64,000 bases of DNA from Ruegeria arenilitoris (GCF_013030985.1 NZ_WPYP01000001.1:124001-188000); one strand, 5' to 3'. Shown: positions 34,237-42,883, counted from the first letter of the stretch. Program-made: numbers and translations. Notes: generated from the sequence alone by a model not told the origin.

Positions 34237-35415
34237 CTAGTTCAATTGTTGCCTGAAAACGCGCACCATGTTCTCACCCATCACCTTGCGAACCTGCGTT
34301 TCGGTCAGCCCCTGCACCAGCAAGGCCGACGTCAATGCGGCCAATTCCGAGGTGTCAAACGCCGTTTCGACCGACCCGTCATAGTCCGACCCCAACGATA
34401 CGTGATCCTCGCCCACGGTCTCGATCGCGGCTTTGATCATCCTGGCGACACCCGTCGGAGAGATATCGCCGCAGGTCACATCCGCCCAATAGCCCATGCC
34501 GATCACTCCGCCCGTTGCGGCGATCTCCTGCATCAGATCGTCAGGGAAGTTGCGTTTGACCGGGCAGAACCCGTGAAGACCGCCGTGGCTGACAATCAGG
34601 GGGACGTCGGTCATCGCGATCACCTCTCGGGCGACTTGCGGGCTGGAATGGGCAAGGTCGATGACGACGGGGCGCTGGGCCAGTTCGGTCACCACCTGAC
34701 GGCCGAACGCGGTCAGGCCGGCGTCGCCAAAGCCATGCAGCGATCCGCCCAGTTCATTGTCGAAAAAGTGGTGCAGGCCATAGACGCGGTGCCCAGCGTC
34801 GAACAAGGCACCCAGATTGCCCAGATCACCTTCCAACGCATGTGCACCTTCGATGCCCAGAATGCCTCCGACAACCGGCTGACCTGCCGCTCGCGCGGAC
34901 AGCACAGCGTTCAGATCGGCCCGGGTTTTGACGACCTTCAGTTGCCCATCCGAGGCGGCCTCGAACTGGTGCAGCTTTTCGGCCTGATAGATGGCGCGCG
35001 CTTTCAGGCTGCCCCATGTGCGCAGGGGCCAAAGCTGCCCGATCGCCAAAAGGGTGATGTTGTCGAAGGCCTCGGCCGAGTTTGCCTCATAGTTCTGTCC
35101 GGCCGGGGATTTGGTCACGGCAGTAAAGACTTGAAGGGCGACGTTGCCTTCGATCAAGCGGGGAATATCGACCTGACCCCGTGTGCCGCGCTCGGTCAGA
35201 TCACGGCTCCACAACAAAGGATCTGCATGTAGGTCACCAACAATCAGGGTTTCGTGCAGGGCTTCGGCGTCACCTGATACGTCAAAAGGGGCGTGGTCGA
35301 TCACAGCGTTGCGTTTTGCTTCGATGTAAGGCGGCAAGAACCCGAAAAACACCACGGCCCCAACGATCACTGCAAGCAAAAGCAGACCGCCTATCCATTT
35401 GAAGACCCTTTTCAT
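34237..35415 (-). CDS. Membrane dipeptidase (peptidase M19), membrane anchored
   Basis: 392 residues. An N-terminal helix (WIGGLLLLAVIVGAVVFFGFL) anchors the protein with the catalytic domain outside. The M19 zinc site is seen as LIVGDLHADPLLW (HxD pair), a later VIDLAHSS and PLIVSHGGLHGFC, and GSDYDGSVETAFDT near the end. M19 enzymes are renal-dipeptidase-like zinc peptidases acting on dipeptides, including D-amino-acid forms; the substrate here is not known. It is convergent with nothing; the fasciclin-RTX gene follows it on the same strand after ~205 nt with no feature that I can see. Confidence 0.9.
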   Translation of the reverse strand: MKRVFKWIGGLLLLAVIVGAVVFFGFLPPYIEAKRNAVIDHAPFDVSGDAEALHETLIVGDLHADPLLWSRDLTERGTRGQVDIPRLIEGNVALQVFTAVTKSPAGQNYEANSAEAFDNITLLAIGQLWPLRTWGSLKARAIYQAEKLHQFEAASDGQLKVVKTRADLNAVLSARAAGQPVVGGILGIEGAHALEGDLGNLGALFDAGHRVYGLHHFFDNELGGSLHGFGDAGLTAFGRQVVTELAQRPVVIDLAHSSPQVAREVIAMTDVPLIVSHGGLHGFCPVKRNFPDDLMQEIAATGGVIGMGYWADVTCGDISPTGVARMIKAAIETVGEDHVSLGSDYDGSVETAFDTSELAALTSALLVQGLTETQVRKVMGENMVRVFRQQLN

Positions 35416-35567
35416 TTTCTCTCCTTCCCGACTGATGGGGGCAGATTAGGGCGGTACGGAGCAGATAAAAGCCTGACTTAACGTCCGAGGGTTGCTAGAA
35501 GGGCGAGAAAAGCTTTGTTAGCGATAACTTTTAGATTTTACCGAAGTCACGAATGTCGGAGGAACAT

Positions 35568-36542
35568 ATGCAAAAACCAGTTCAATGGGGTGTTCTGGGC
35601 GCTGCCAAGTTTGCGCGTCAATTCATGGCGCCGGCGATTCACGCAGCCAGTGGCGCGCGTCTGGCAGGGCTGGCTACTTCCAGCGCGGCCAAGGCCGAAC
35701 CGTTCCAGGCCTATTGCCCAGATCTGACGGTTTACGAAAGCTACGATGCTCTGCTTGCCGATCCTCAGATCGAAGCGGTTTACATTCCTTTGCCCAATCA
35801 CCTGCATGTGGAATGGGCTCTCAAGGCGCTGGACGCAGGCAAGCATGTACTGTGTGAAAAGCCTATGGCCATGACTGCGACCGAGTTCGCGCCGCTGATC
35901 CAAAAACGGGATGAGACCGGGTTGCTGGCGGCCGAGGCCTATATGATCGTGCATCACCCGCAGTGGCAGCTGGTGCGAAAGCTGATTGCGGATGGGGCCA
36001 TCGGTAAGCTGGTGCATGTGACGGGCGCGTTCAGTTTTGACAATCGCGCGGACACCGGAAACATCCGCAACCGCGCAGAAACCGGTGGCGGCGGGCTGCG
36101 CGACATTGGTGTCTATGTGATCGGCGGCGCGCGGTTTGCGACAGGGCAAGAGCCGGTGCAGGTCGACTCTGCTATCCGGTGGGAGGATGGGATCGACACC
36201 TTTACGGAAATCCGTGCGCAATTTCCGGGTTTTACCTATTCCAGCTATTTCTCGATCCGGATGCACCCGCATCAAGAGATGGTGTTTCACGGCGAAGGTG
36301 GTGTGATCCGTCTGACCGCGCCGTTCAACGCGCGGGTCTTTGGCGAGGCGCGAGTAGAGTTGCATCGCCCGGGGCTTGAGGTTCAGGTCACGCGCTTTCC
36401 GGGCGACGACCACTACAAACTGCAGGTCGAGGCATTCTGCCGTTCGATGCGCGAAGGGGCAGAGTATCCGTGCCCGCTGGAATTCTCGCGCGGGACGCAG
36501 GAAATGATTGATCGGGTTCTGGAAGGGGCCGTACCCCTCTGA
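35568..36542 (+). CDS. Gfo/Idh/MocA-family oxidoreductase
   Basis: About 324 residues. The Rossmann half is QWGVLGAAKFARQFMAPAIHAASGARLAGLATSSAAKA followed by EAVYIPLPNHLHVEWALKALDAGKHVLCEKPMAM, whose EKP lysine is catalytic. The C-terminal half (GALRDIGVYVIGGARFATG region) forms the substrate sheet. Such enzymes oxidise or reduce sugars or inositols with NAD(P). The GGAGGA site gives start ATG 35568, not ATG 35553. The substrate is unknown, and no sugar transport genes are adjacent. Confidence 0.9.
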   Translation: MQKPVQWGVLGAAKFARQFMAPAIHAASGARLAGLATSSAAKAEPFQAYCPDLTVYESYDALLADPQIEAVYIPLPNHLHVEWALKALDAGKHVLCEKPMAMTATEFAPLIQKRDETGLLAAEAYMIVHHPQWQLVRKLIADGAIGKLVHVTGAFSFDNRADTGNIRNRAETGGGGLRDIGVYVIGGARFATGQEPVQVDSAIRWEDGIDTFTEIRAQFPGFTYSSYFSIRMHPHQEMVFHGEGGVIRLTAPFNARVFGEARVELHRPGLEVQVTRFPGDDHYKLQVEAFCRSMREGAEYPCPLEFSRGTQEMIDRVLEGAVPL

Positions 36543-36601
36543 CTTGCCACGTCCCGCACCGTCGCGTTAATCTGTCGGGCACCTGATCAGGAGAGAGGCC
36601 C

Positions 36602-36871
36602 ATGGCAGGCGGCTGGGCGCGCGATGGCGCGGTGAGTGAACAGATTGAGGCGTCCATTTCGGACGAACTGGCCCGGATGCAGGCGCAAAAGCGCCCTGTG
36701 GGGGAAAGCCTGACCCATTGCGCCGAATGCGAAGAGCCGATTCCAGAGAAACGGCGGCTGGCCTTGCCGGGCGTCAAGCTGTGCCTGGACTGCCAGCAAG
36801 AGCGCGACGGGTCCTTCAAGGCGCGCGCAGGCATCAACCGGCGTGGGTCCAAAGACAGTCAGCTGAAATAA
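36602..36871 (+). CDS. DksA/TraR-type C4 zinc-finger protein (intact copy)
   Basis: 89 residues. A helical N-terminus (VSEQIEASISDELARMQAQK) is followed by a four-cysteine zinc finger: CAECEEPIPEKRRLALPGVKLCLDCQQE. The CxxC-x17-CxxC spacing is typical of small DksA/TraR-like (YbiI-type) proteins. It lacks the long coiled coil of true DksA, so RNA polymerase binding is uncertain. The upstream GGAGAGAGG is a good ribosome site. Copy 2 lies at 37900 and has lost one of the cysteines. Confidence 0.86.
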   Translation: MAGGWARDGAVSEQIEASISDELARMQAQKRPVGESLTHCAECEEPIPEKRRLALPGVKLCLDCQQERDGSFKARAGINRRGSKDSQLK

Positions 36872-36883
36872 GCGGGCAGAGGG

Positions 36884-37759
36884 ATGCCCAAAATCAACCT
36901 TCTGCAAAACGGTCTGGTTCTTGGGTTTCTTGCCGCCTTCCTGTGGGGCACGCACAGCGTCATTGTCCGTTATCTGACCAGCGATCTGGGTGGGCTGCAA
37001 ATCGCCGTTACGCGCCTGTTTATCGCGGCTCTGGCGATCTATTGCATGTTACGGGTGATGCGGGTTCCCATCTCGATCCGGCTGGGGGACTGGAACTTTC
37101 GACTGGCCGTATTGTCCACCGTGGTCAACTACATCCTATTCCATATCGGGCTCGAGCATACCGGTGCCGCCAACGCCATGGTGCTAGAGAACACAGCGCC
37201 GTTTTTTGTTCTGGTATTCCTGTATTTCTTTGCCGACACGCCGGTCACACGCACCGACGTTCTGGCCACCGGTTTGGCCATTCTGGGTGTTTTTCTTACC
37301 GTTTACCAGGATTTTCAGGGGGGCGGAGAACCCTTGTTCGGCGATCTTCTGGAAATCGGGGCGGGGCTCAGCTGGGCGGTGTTTCTGGTCTCCAGCAGCC
37401 GGGCGATGCGCAACTCGGAATCGACGGGGGAACGGTTGAATTTCCTGTTCGGCATCTTCACGTGCTCAGGCGTGTTGCTGCTGCCTCTGGCCATGTTCTC
37501 ACTGCAGGTGCCAACGGTTAATGATGTGGTGTTCCTGCTTTTGCTGGGGGTGTTGCCAACCGCGCTGGCCTACTATCTTTGGTATGAGGCCGCCGCGCGG
37601 GTGTCGACGCTGACCGCGACGTTGATGTTTGCCGCATCCGTCGTGTTCACCTTTATCAACTCGGCCATATTTCTGGGGGCCGCAATCACACCGATTGCAG
37701 CCCTCGGAGCCATGTTGATCGTGGCCGCCGTATTCCTGACGACCAAAAGCCAAAAGTAA
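36884..37759 (+). CDS. EamA/DMT-family transporter
   Basis: 291 residues, ten predicted helices in two halves, opening with LVLGFLAAFLWGTHSVIVRYLTSDLGG and ending with ITPIAALGAMLIVAAVFLTTKSQK. The motif HIGLEHTGAANAMVLENTAPFFVLVFLYFF is the first-half EamA signature. Substrate unknown. It begins 12 nt after the zinc-finger gene, so the two are probably cotranscribed. A truncated copy of the pepF 3' end lies right after the stop codon. Confidence 0.87.
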   Translation: MPKINLLQNGLVLGFLAAFLWGTHSVIVRYLTSDLGGLQIAVTRLFIAALAIYCMLRVMRVPISIRLGDWNFRLAVLSTVVNYILFHIGLEHTGAANAMVLENTAPFFVLVFLYFFADTPVTRTDVLATGLAILGVFLTVYQDFQGGGEPLFGDLLEIGAGLSWAVFLVSSSRAMRNSESTGERLNFLFGIFTCSGVLLLPLAMFSLQVPTVNDVVFLLLLGVLPTALAYYLWYEAAARVSTLTATLMFAASVVFTFINSAIFLGAAITPIAALGAMLIVAAVFLTTKSQK

Positions 37760-37774
37760 TCAGACTTCCATTGT

Positions 37775-37883
37775 TTACAGTTCGTCGATGAAACCCGAGA
37801 TCATCGACAGGCCCTTGGCCCAGAATATGGGATCACTTGCGTTCAGCCCGAACAGTACCAGCAGTTTCCTGTGTTGCTTCGAT
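37775..37883 (-). pseudogene. Remnant of the 3' end of pepF
   Basis: On the minus strand this reads ...FGLNASDPIFWAKGLSM..., ISGFIDEL and then a stop, matching the last ~35 residues of intact PepF at 39052 (FGLDASDPKFWDKGLSM). The 102-bp segment 37782-37883 aligns without gaps to 39074-39175 at roughly 86% by eye. At 37884 the match to pepF stops, and homology to the upstream region of the zinc-finger gene begins. No promoter or start is visible, so it is not expressed as a protein. Confidence 0.88.
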
Positions 37884-37899
37884 ATCAGGAGAGAAGCCC

Positions 37900-38169
37900 A
37901 TGGCAGGCAGTTGGGCGCGCGATGGCGCGGTGAGGGAACAGATTGAGGCGTCCATTTCGGACGAACTGGCCCGGATGCAGGCGCAGAAGCACCCCGTGGG
38001 GGAAAGCCTGACCCATTGCGCCGAATGCGAAGAGCCGATTCCCGAAAAAAGCCGAATCGCCCTTACGGGTGTGAAACTGCGTCTGGACTGTCAGCAGGAA
38101 TGTGATGGTGAAGTGCTATTTTGGGGCGGAATAATCCGACGAGTGTTAAAGGATAGTCAATTAAAATGA
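37900..38169 (+). pseudogene. DksA/TraR-type zinc-finger protein, second damaged copy
   Basis: 89 codons. The first ~150 nt differ from the copy at 36602 at about six positions, but the remaining ~120 nt differ at dozens of positions and are more AT-rich. The third cysteine of the zinc site is Arg (KLRLDCQQE instead of KLCLDCQQE), and the tail is changed from SFKARAGINRRG to EVLFWGGIIRRV, so metal binding is probably lost. The reading frame and the ribosome site (GGAGAGAAG) are intact, so a changed function is possible; I call it a probable decaying duplicate. Confidence 0.7.
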
Positions 38170-38325
38170 CTGTTTTTTGAGCACTTTAATCTCTTGTTGT
38201 TTAAGCATATTCGACGCCGATTCTGAATTTACCCTAATATTACAATTAGTTAAAAATTGATCCATATCAAACTGATATTTGATTGATTCCGCTAGCACAG
38301 TTTCAGTTCTCAGCCGGAAGCCGCC
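38170..38325. promoter_or_regulatory. AT-rich promoter region with perfect FNR-type box
   Basis: Clearly lower in GC than its surroundings. TTGAT-CCAT-ATCAA at 38257-38270 is a perfect FNR-type box, 55 nt before the Crp/Fnr ATG. It overlaps a second repeat, ATCAAA-CTGATA-TTTGAT (38266-38283). If the box sits near -41.5, transcription starts around 38305. This suits activation or autoregulation by an FNR-family protein. Confidence 0.75.
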
Positions 38326-38997
38326 ATGTTTGACTTTAGCCAAGACCCTCAGCAGTCCAGCCTAATGTTGGATCAATTGTCGCCAAAAGTGCGCAAGTGC
38401 CTGCTGGCTCGTGCTCAAAAAAGGTCTTTCACCCGTGGCCAGACGATCTGCTTACAAGGCGAACCGTGCCGAAAGCTGAAGATCGTTTTGGAGGGGTGGG
38501 TCAAACTTTACCGGGTTTCGCCATCAGGCCACGAGGCGATGTTGGCGATGCATACAAACGGGCAGAGTTTCGATGAAATCTCGGCGCTGCGCGGTGCACC
38601 AAGCACAGCCAATGTCGAGGCCGTTTCGGATTGCGAAATTCTGTACGTTGATATCTCGGCCGTGTGCGCCTGCCACGATGCCGCGCACGAGATCGCCGTG
38701 GCCGTGCTGACTGCGGCGTCATCTCATTTGCACGAGATGATGCACGAGGTGGAGGAACTGAAGGTTCTGACCGGCTATGAGCGTTTGTGCAATTTTCTGC
38801 TTCGGTTGTCCGACAAACAGGGCGGACAAAGCAAGCTTGAGTTGCCATTCGACAAAGTCGTTCTGGCGTCAATGCTTGGGATGAAGCCCGAGAGCCTGTC
38901 ACGTGCTTTTGGCAAGTTGCGCAATATCGGCGTCGAGAGTGAATACAAATCCGTCGTCATTCGCGATCTGAAGCAGCTCAAAAGCGTTGTCGCATAA
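38326..38997 (+). CDS. Crp/Fnr-family transcriptional regulator
   Basis: 223 residues. The cyclic-nucleotide-binding-type sensor (FTRGQTICLQGEPCRKLKIVLEGWVKLYRVSPSGHEAMLAMHTNGQSFDEISALRG) is followed by the long dimer helix and a C-terminal HTH, ASMLGMKPESLSRAFGKLRNIG. The recognition helix has the E-x-L-S-R pattern of FNR-type proteins, which fits the TTGAT box upstream. The N-terminal Cys cluster that ligates the iron-sulfur centre of true FNR is not present, so it is more like the NNR/Dnr class that senses nitric oxide. The target genes are unknown. Confidence 0.88.
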   Translation: MFDFSQDPQQSSLMLDQLSPKVRKCLLARAQKRSFTRGQTICLQGEPCRKLKIVLEGWVKLYRVSPSGHEAMLAMHTNGQSFDEISALRGAPSTANVEAVSDCEILYVDISAVCACHDAAHEIAVAVLTAASSHLHEMMHEVEELKVLTGYERLCNFLLRLSDKQGGQSKLELPFDKVVLASMLGMKPESLSRAFGKLRNIGVESEYKSVVIRDLKQLKSVVA

Positions 38998-39001
38998 CAA
39001 A

Positions 39002-39028
39002 ACGCGCCCGGAGATTATCCGAGCGCGT
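39002..39028 (-). terminator. Terminator of pepF
   Basis: ACGCGC-C-CGGA, a 5-nt loop, TCCG-A-GCGCGT: ten pairs with one mismatch. On the minus strand it is followed by TTTTGTT, ~25 nt after the pepF stop. It may also affect the convergent Crp/Fnr gene. Confidence 0.75.
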
Positions 39029-39051
39029 CTGATAGGTTTGTGAGCGAGGGT

Positions 39052-40872
39052 TTACGCTTCCATCGCTTCCAACTCGTCGATGAAGCCCGAGATCATCGAC
39101 AAGCCCTTGTCCCAGAATTTCGGATCACTTGCGTCCAACCCAAACGGGGCCAGCAGTTCCTTGTGGTGCTTCGATCCGCCTGCGCGCAGCATTTCGAAGT
39201 ACTTGTCCTCGAACCCTTCCGATCCGCTTTCGTAAACCGAATACAGCGCGTTCACCAGGCCGTCGCCGAAGGCATAGGCATAGACGTAGAAGGGTGAATG
39301 GACGAAGTGCGGGATATAGGCCCAGAAGGTCTCATACCCGTCCATGAATTCGAATGCCGAGCCAAGGCTTTCGGCCTGAACGCTCATCCACAGGGCGTTG
39401 ATGTCGTCCGGGGTCAGCTCACCTTCGCGGCGGGCGGCGTGGAGTTTGCACTCGAAGTCGTAGAACGCGATCTGGCGGACGACCGTGTTGATCATGTCCT
39501 CGACCTTGCCGGCCAGCAGAACCTTGCGCTGTTCCGGCGTTTCTGCCTGATCCAGCATTTTGCGGAAGGTCAGCATCTCACCAAAGACCGAGGCGGTTTC
39601 GGCCAGCGTCAGCGGGGTCGACGACAGCATCTCGCCCTGATCGGCGGCCAGCACCTGGTGGACACCGTGGCCAAGCTCATGCGCCAGGGTCATCACGTCA
39701 CGCGGTTTGCCCAGGTAGTTGAGCATCACATAAGGGTGCACCTCGGTGACGGTCGGGTGTGCGAACGCACCCGGAGCTTTGCCCGGTTTCACCGCAGCGT
39801 CGATCCAGCCTTTGCTGAAGAAGGGCGCGGCAATCTCACCCATGCGAGGATCGAAGGCGTTATAGGCGTCCATCACGGTTTTCTCGGCTTCGTCCCATCC
39901 GACGATGCGCGTGTCTTCCAATGGCAGCGGCGCGTTGCGGTCCCAGACCTGCATCACGTCCAGGCCCAGCCATTTGCGTTTCAGTTCGTAATAACGATGG
40001 CTCAGCTTGGGGTAGGCGGCCACGACGGCTTCGCGCAGGGCTTCGACCACCTCGGGTTCGACGTCATTTGACAGGTGGCGACCGGTTTGTGCCGTCGGCA
40101 TGTTGCGCCAGCGATCAACGATTTCCTTCTCCTTGGCCTGCGTGTTGTGGACACGGGCAAAGGTCTTGATGTTGTCCTGAAACACAGCTGCCAGTTCGCG
40201 CGATGCAGCTTCGCGTTTCGAACGGTCCTGTTCTGTCAGCAGGTTCAGAGTGCCTTCGATGTTCAGCTCTTCGCCGTCGACCTCGAAAGTCAGCCCGGCG
40301 ATGGTTTCGTCGAACAGGCGTTCCCACGCATCACCGACAACACCCAGATCGTGCAGGAATTTTTCCAGCTCATCCGACAGTTGGTATGGCTTCATCGCGC
40401 GGATGCGGCGGAAGACCGGTTCATACCGCGCCAGATCGGCATTGGCGTCGAAATGGGCCTTCAGTACATCATCGTCGATGCGGTTTATTTCCAGCGTGAA
40501 GAACACCAGCGGCGTGGTGAAAACGGTGATCTTTTCCTGCATGTCCGACAGGAACTTGGCGCGCTCGGCGTCGGTGGTCAGTTGGTAATAGCGCAGACCG
40601 GCGAAAGACATGATGCGGCCCGCCTTGGCGTTGATTTTCTCGTTGCGCTTCACGCAGGTCAAAAGGCCCTCGGCATCCAGATCGGCCAGCTTGCCTTCGT
40701 AGTCCGCAGCAAAGGATGCGCATTCGCCCTCAAGCCAGTCCAGATCGCGCGACAGTTCCGGCGCGTCTTCCGAGCTATACAGATCGGTCAGATCCCATTC
40801 CGGAAGGTTGCCAAGATCGCCGGTTCCTCCGGCTGCGTTTGCGTCACGGACGGGAAAGGGAAGGTCGCGCAT
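39052..40872 (-). CDS. pepF: Oligoendopeptidase F (M3 family)
   Basis: 606 residues, the full length for M3B enzymes. The zinc site is TLAHELGHGVHQVLA (HExGH), and the downstream glutamate lies in TLAETASVFGEMLTF. N-terminal helical regions and SPFYVYAYAFGDGLVNALYSVY are typical. It cleaves short peptides in the cytosol. There is no signal peptide. The start is ATG 40872. It is convergent with the Crp/Fnr gene. Its last ~102 bp occur as a second, diverged copy at 37782-37883. Confidence 0.94.
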   Translation of the reverse strand: MRDLPFPVRDANAAGGTGDLGNLPEWDLTDLYSSEDAPELSRDLDWLEGECASFAADYEGKLADLDAEGLLTCVKRNEKINAKAGRIMSFAGLRYYQLTTDAERAKFLSDMQEKITVFTTPLVFFTLEINRIDDDVLKAHFDANADLARYEPVFRRIRAMKPYQLSDELEKFLHDLGVVGDAWERLFDETIAGLTFEVDGEELNIEGTLNLLTEQDRSKREAASRELAAVFQDNIKTFARVHNTQAKEKEIVDRWRNMPTAQTGRHLSNDVEPEVVEALREAVVAAYPKLSHRYYELKRKWLGLDVMQVWDRNAPLPLEDTRIVGWDEAEKTVMDAYNAFDPRMGEIAAPFFSKGWIDAAVKPGKAPGAFAHPTVTEVHPYVMLNYLGKPRDVMTLAHELGHGVHQVLAADQGEMLSSTPLTLAETASVFGEMLTFRKMLDQAETPEQRKVLLAGKVEDMINTVVRQIAFYDFECKLHAARREGELTPDDINALWMSVQAESLGSAFEFMDGYETFWAYIPHFVHSPFYVYAYAFGDGLVNALYSVYESGSEGFEDKYFEMLRAGGSKHHKELLAPFGLDASDPKFWDKGLSMISGFIDELEAMEA

Positions 40873-40954
40873 GGATCACCTCGGATTATCTGCTTTCGCA
40901 AACATCTAGGCGCGGGCGGCCCGGATCACAAGCCGCCATTGCATGAGGTTTTCT

Positions 40955-41932
40955 TCAGCTCGACAGGGCAGGTGCCGGTGCAGAGTCGGATTGTGCAGCC
41001 TGAAAATGTGCTGCCAAGTGGTCATAGACCGGGCCGCGTACCTCGGGCGCCTCCATCAGCACTTCGTGTTCGCCGTCGGGGATTTCGACCAGTGTACCAC
41101 TGGGCCAGTTCGCCATCCGCGCGCGGATCGCTTTGCGGTCAACGATTTGCTCATGGCTGCCAAGGAAGGTCAGGGCGGGGGTTACGGGCGCGGTTTGCTC
41201 CATCAACCAGGCGCATTCGTCCAGCGCCTCGCGCAGCCAGATCGTCGAAGGCGCGCCAAGGGCCAGTTCGGGGTGCGCCGTCAATTGATCTTTCATCATC
41301 TGATACATCGCCGGATCGCGCGTCAGCACATTGCCGTCAAAGGGTTGCGAAGCAACGTAGCTTTCCAGTGAAGTGGTCGGAGGGGTCTTTTCCCCCAGCC
41401 CGATCCGCGGCCCCCAATAGGCGGTCAACCGGCTGAGCGGCTTCATGATCGGAGTAAAAAAGATGCCCCACATCGGCCCGGTAAAGGCGCTGGCGGCAAA
41501 GCAGTCGCGCTCCAAAACAGCGCGCAGGCCGATTGCGCCGCCCATCGAGTGGCCGATCACGAACCATGGTTTCGGCAGGTCCAGCTTTTCGGCAAGGTCA
41601 AGCGTTGCCTTCACATCGTGCTGGTAGTCAGTGAATTGATCGACATGCCCAACACGCGGGTCATCCAGCAAGCGATCCGCAAGCCCCTGACCGCGCCAGT
41701 CCACGGCGAGAAATGTAAACCCGCGATCAACGAACTCGGCCGCGGCGTCGCCGTATTTTTCGATGTATTCGGTGCGGCCGGGGAACATCATCACCGTGCC
41801 GCTTGCTCTGCCTTCGGGGCGCCAGTGGCCCACGCGGATACGGATATCGTCCGCGGTTGTCACCCAATGGGCGGCACCACCGGCGGGTCCGCCGGCCACG
41901 TCTTCATAGAAAGGGGCCGGCGAGATCTGCAT
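40955..41932 (-). CDS. Alpha/beta hydrolase, lysophospholipase L2 (PldB)-like
   Basis: 325 residues. The fold is visible as RVGHWRPEGRASGTVMMFPGRTEYIEKYGD, the nucleophile elbow VIGHSMGGAIGLRAV, the acid near TFLGSHEQIVDRKAIR and the histidine in EIPDGEHEVLMEAPEVR. The opening and elbow match PldB-type/monoglyceride-lipase-like hydrolases, which release acyl chains from lysophospholipids or monoglycerides. Its start overlaps the SCP2-like gene stop, so the two form an operon. The true lipid substrate is not proven. Confidence 0.88.
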   Translation of the reverse strand: MQISPAPFYEDVAGGPAGGAAHWVTTADDIRIRVGHWRPEGRASGTVMMFPGRTEYIEKYGDAAAEFVDRGFTFLAVDWRGQGLADRLLDDPRVGHVDQFTDYQHDVKATLDLAEKLDLPKPWFVIGHSMGGAIGLRAVLERDCFAASAFTGPMWGIFFTPIMKPLSRLTAYWGPRIGLGEKTPPTTSLESYVASQPFDGNVLTRDPAMYQMMKDQLTAHPELALGAPSTIWLREALDECAWLMEQTAPVTPALTFLGSHEQIVDRKAIRARMANWPSGTLVEIPDGEHEVLMEAPEVRGPVYDHLAAHFQAAQSDSAPAPALSS

Positions 41933-42222
41933 CAGGCCAGTACCGAGGCGAGTTTCATGGCAATACCCATGTCGCCGTCAACACTCAGCTTGCCGGACAT
42001 GAACGCACCGGTGGGGTTCAGATCGCCGCTGAGAATCTGTTCAAACGTGTCCGCATCAGCGCTCAGGGTGACGTCGGCCTCTTCGTCGCTGACGCGTGCG
42101 CCGTTTGCATCCAGAACGATTGCGCCCAGATCCGCGATTGCAAACTTGGCAGAAGCGTCAAATGCGCCGCCGGACAGTTTTTCGTTCAGCGCGGCCGCGG
42201 CTTTTTCAAGAGTGTCGCTCAT
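41932..42222 (-). CDS. SCP2 sterol-carrier-domain protein
   Basis: 96 residues: an SCP2 domain covering almost the whole protein, from LEKAAAALNEKLSGG through VTLSADADTFEQILSGDLNPTGAFMSGKLSVDGDMGIAMKLASVLA, the conserved phrase of the lipid-binding fold. Such domains carry acyl-CoA or other lipids. The downstream hydrolase overlaps it by 1 nt, so a lipid substrate shared between the two is plausible. The ATG is at 42222; a longer upstream frame is antisense to the TPR gene and unlikely to be used. Confidence 0.9.
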   Translation of the reverse strand: MSDTLEKAAAALNEKLSGGAFDASAKFAIADLGAIVLDANGARVSDEEADVTLSADADTFEQILSGDLNPTGAFMSGKLSVDGDMGIAMKLASVLA

Positions 42223-42291
42223 GGTGTTCCTCATTTTGTTTGTGCGCCGTGAATGGACATCCCCGGTCGCAACGCTACACTGAACATTGTT

Positions 42292-42861
42292 ATGGGCATT
42301 GCAATAAACAATCTCAAAGGTACCGTTGCGGCATTTTTTGTCACGGTCATGTTTTCCACCAGTTCCGCCGCGCAACAAGCGGACCTGCGGGATGAGGCCG
42401 CCTTGCTGCAGCAACTGGCGCAGGCCACGCCGGAACAGGCGATCGGATTGGACCGGCAGCTCAAGGCGCTGTGGTCGCAGTCGGGCTCGGCCTCGGCGGA
42501 TTTGCTGTTGGAGCGCGGCCGCGAGGCGCTTGAGGACGGCGATACACTGGCTGCCATCGAACATCTGACGGCATTGACCGATCACGCGCCCGGCTTTGCC
42601 GAAGGGTGGCACTTGCGGGCTTCGGCGTTTTTCGGAATGGATCGCTTTGGCATGGCCGCAGCCGATCTGGAACACGCGTTGACGTTGAACCCGAATAATT
42701 ACGAGGCGATCTTTGGGCTGGGCCTGATCTTTGAGATCATCGAACAGCCCGACAAGGCACTGGACGCCTATGAGCGCGCGCTGGCTATACATCCGCATCA
42801 TGAAGAAGTAACCAATGCCGTGAATCGACTAAAGCCTCAGGTCGAGGGCTCGACCCTCTAG
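42292..42861 (+). CDS. Secreted TPR protein
   Basis: About 189 residues. An N-terminal signal peptide (MGIAINNLKGTVAAFFVTVMFSTSSAA, cleavage after ~27) is followed by tetratricopeptide repeats: LLLERGREALEDGDTLAAIEHLTALTDHAPGFAEGWHLRASAFFGMDRFGMAAADLEHALTLNPNN and the YEAIFGLGLIFEIIEQPDKALDAYERALAIHPHHEE unit. It probably acts as a periplasmic protein scaffold. The start could also be ATG 42253; I choose 42292 for the clean signal peptide. It is upstream of the Suv3-like helicase by 22 nt. Confidence 0.85.
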   Translation: MGIAINNLKGTVAAFFVTVMFSTSSAAQQADLRDEAALLQQLAQATPEQAIGLDRQLKALWSQSGSASADLLLERGREALEDGDTLAAIEHLTALTDHAPGFAEGWHLRASAFFGMDRFGMAAADLEHALTLNPNNYEAIFGLGLIFEIIEQPDKALDAYERALAIHPHHEEVTNAVNRLKPQVEGSTL

Positions 42862-42883
42862 AGAGACGGGGCAGGGGGCAAAG

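Noticed and set aside
36718..37521. 267-codon frame overlapping the zinc-finger and EamA genes
   Set aside because: Out-of-frame shadow of two well-supported genes.
38161..38343. 60-codon minus-strand frame in the AT-rich region before the Crp/Fnr gene
   Set aside because: It overlaps the FNR-boxed promoter, lacks any similarity and is expected by chance in AT-rich DNA.
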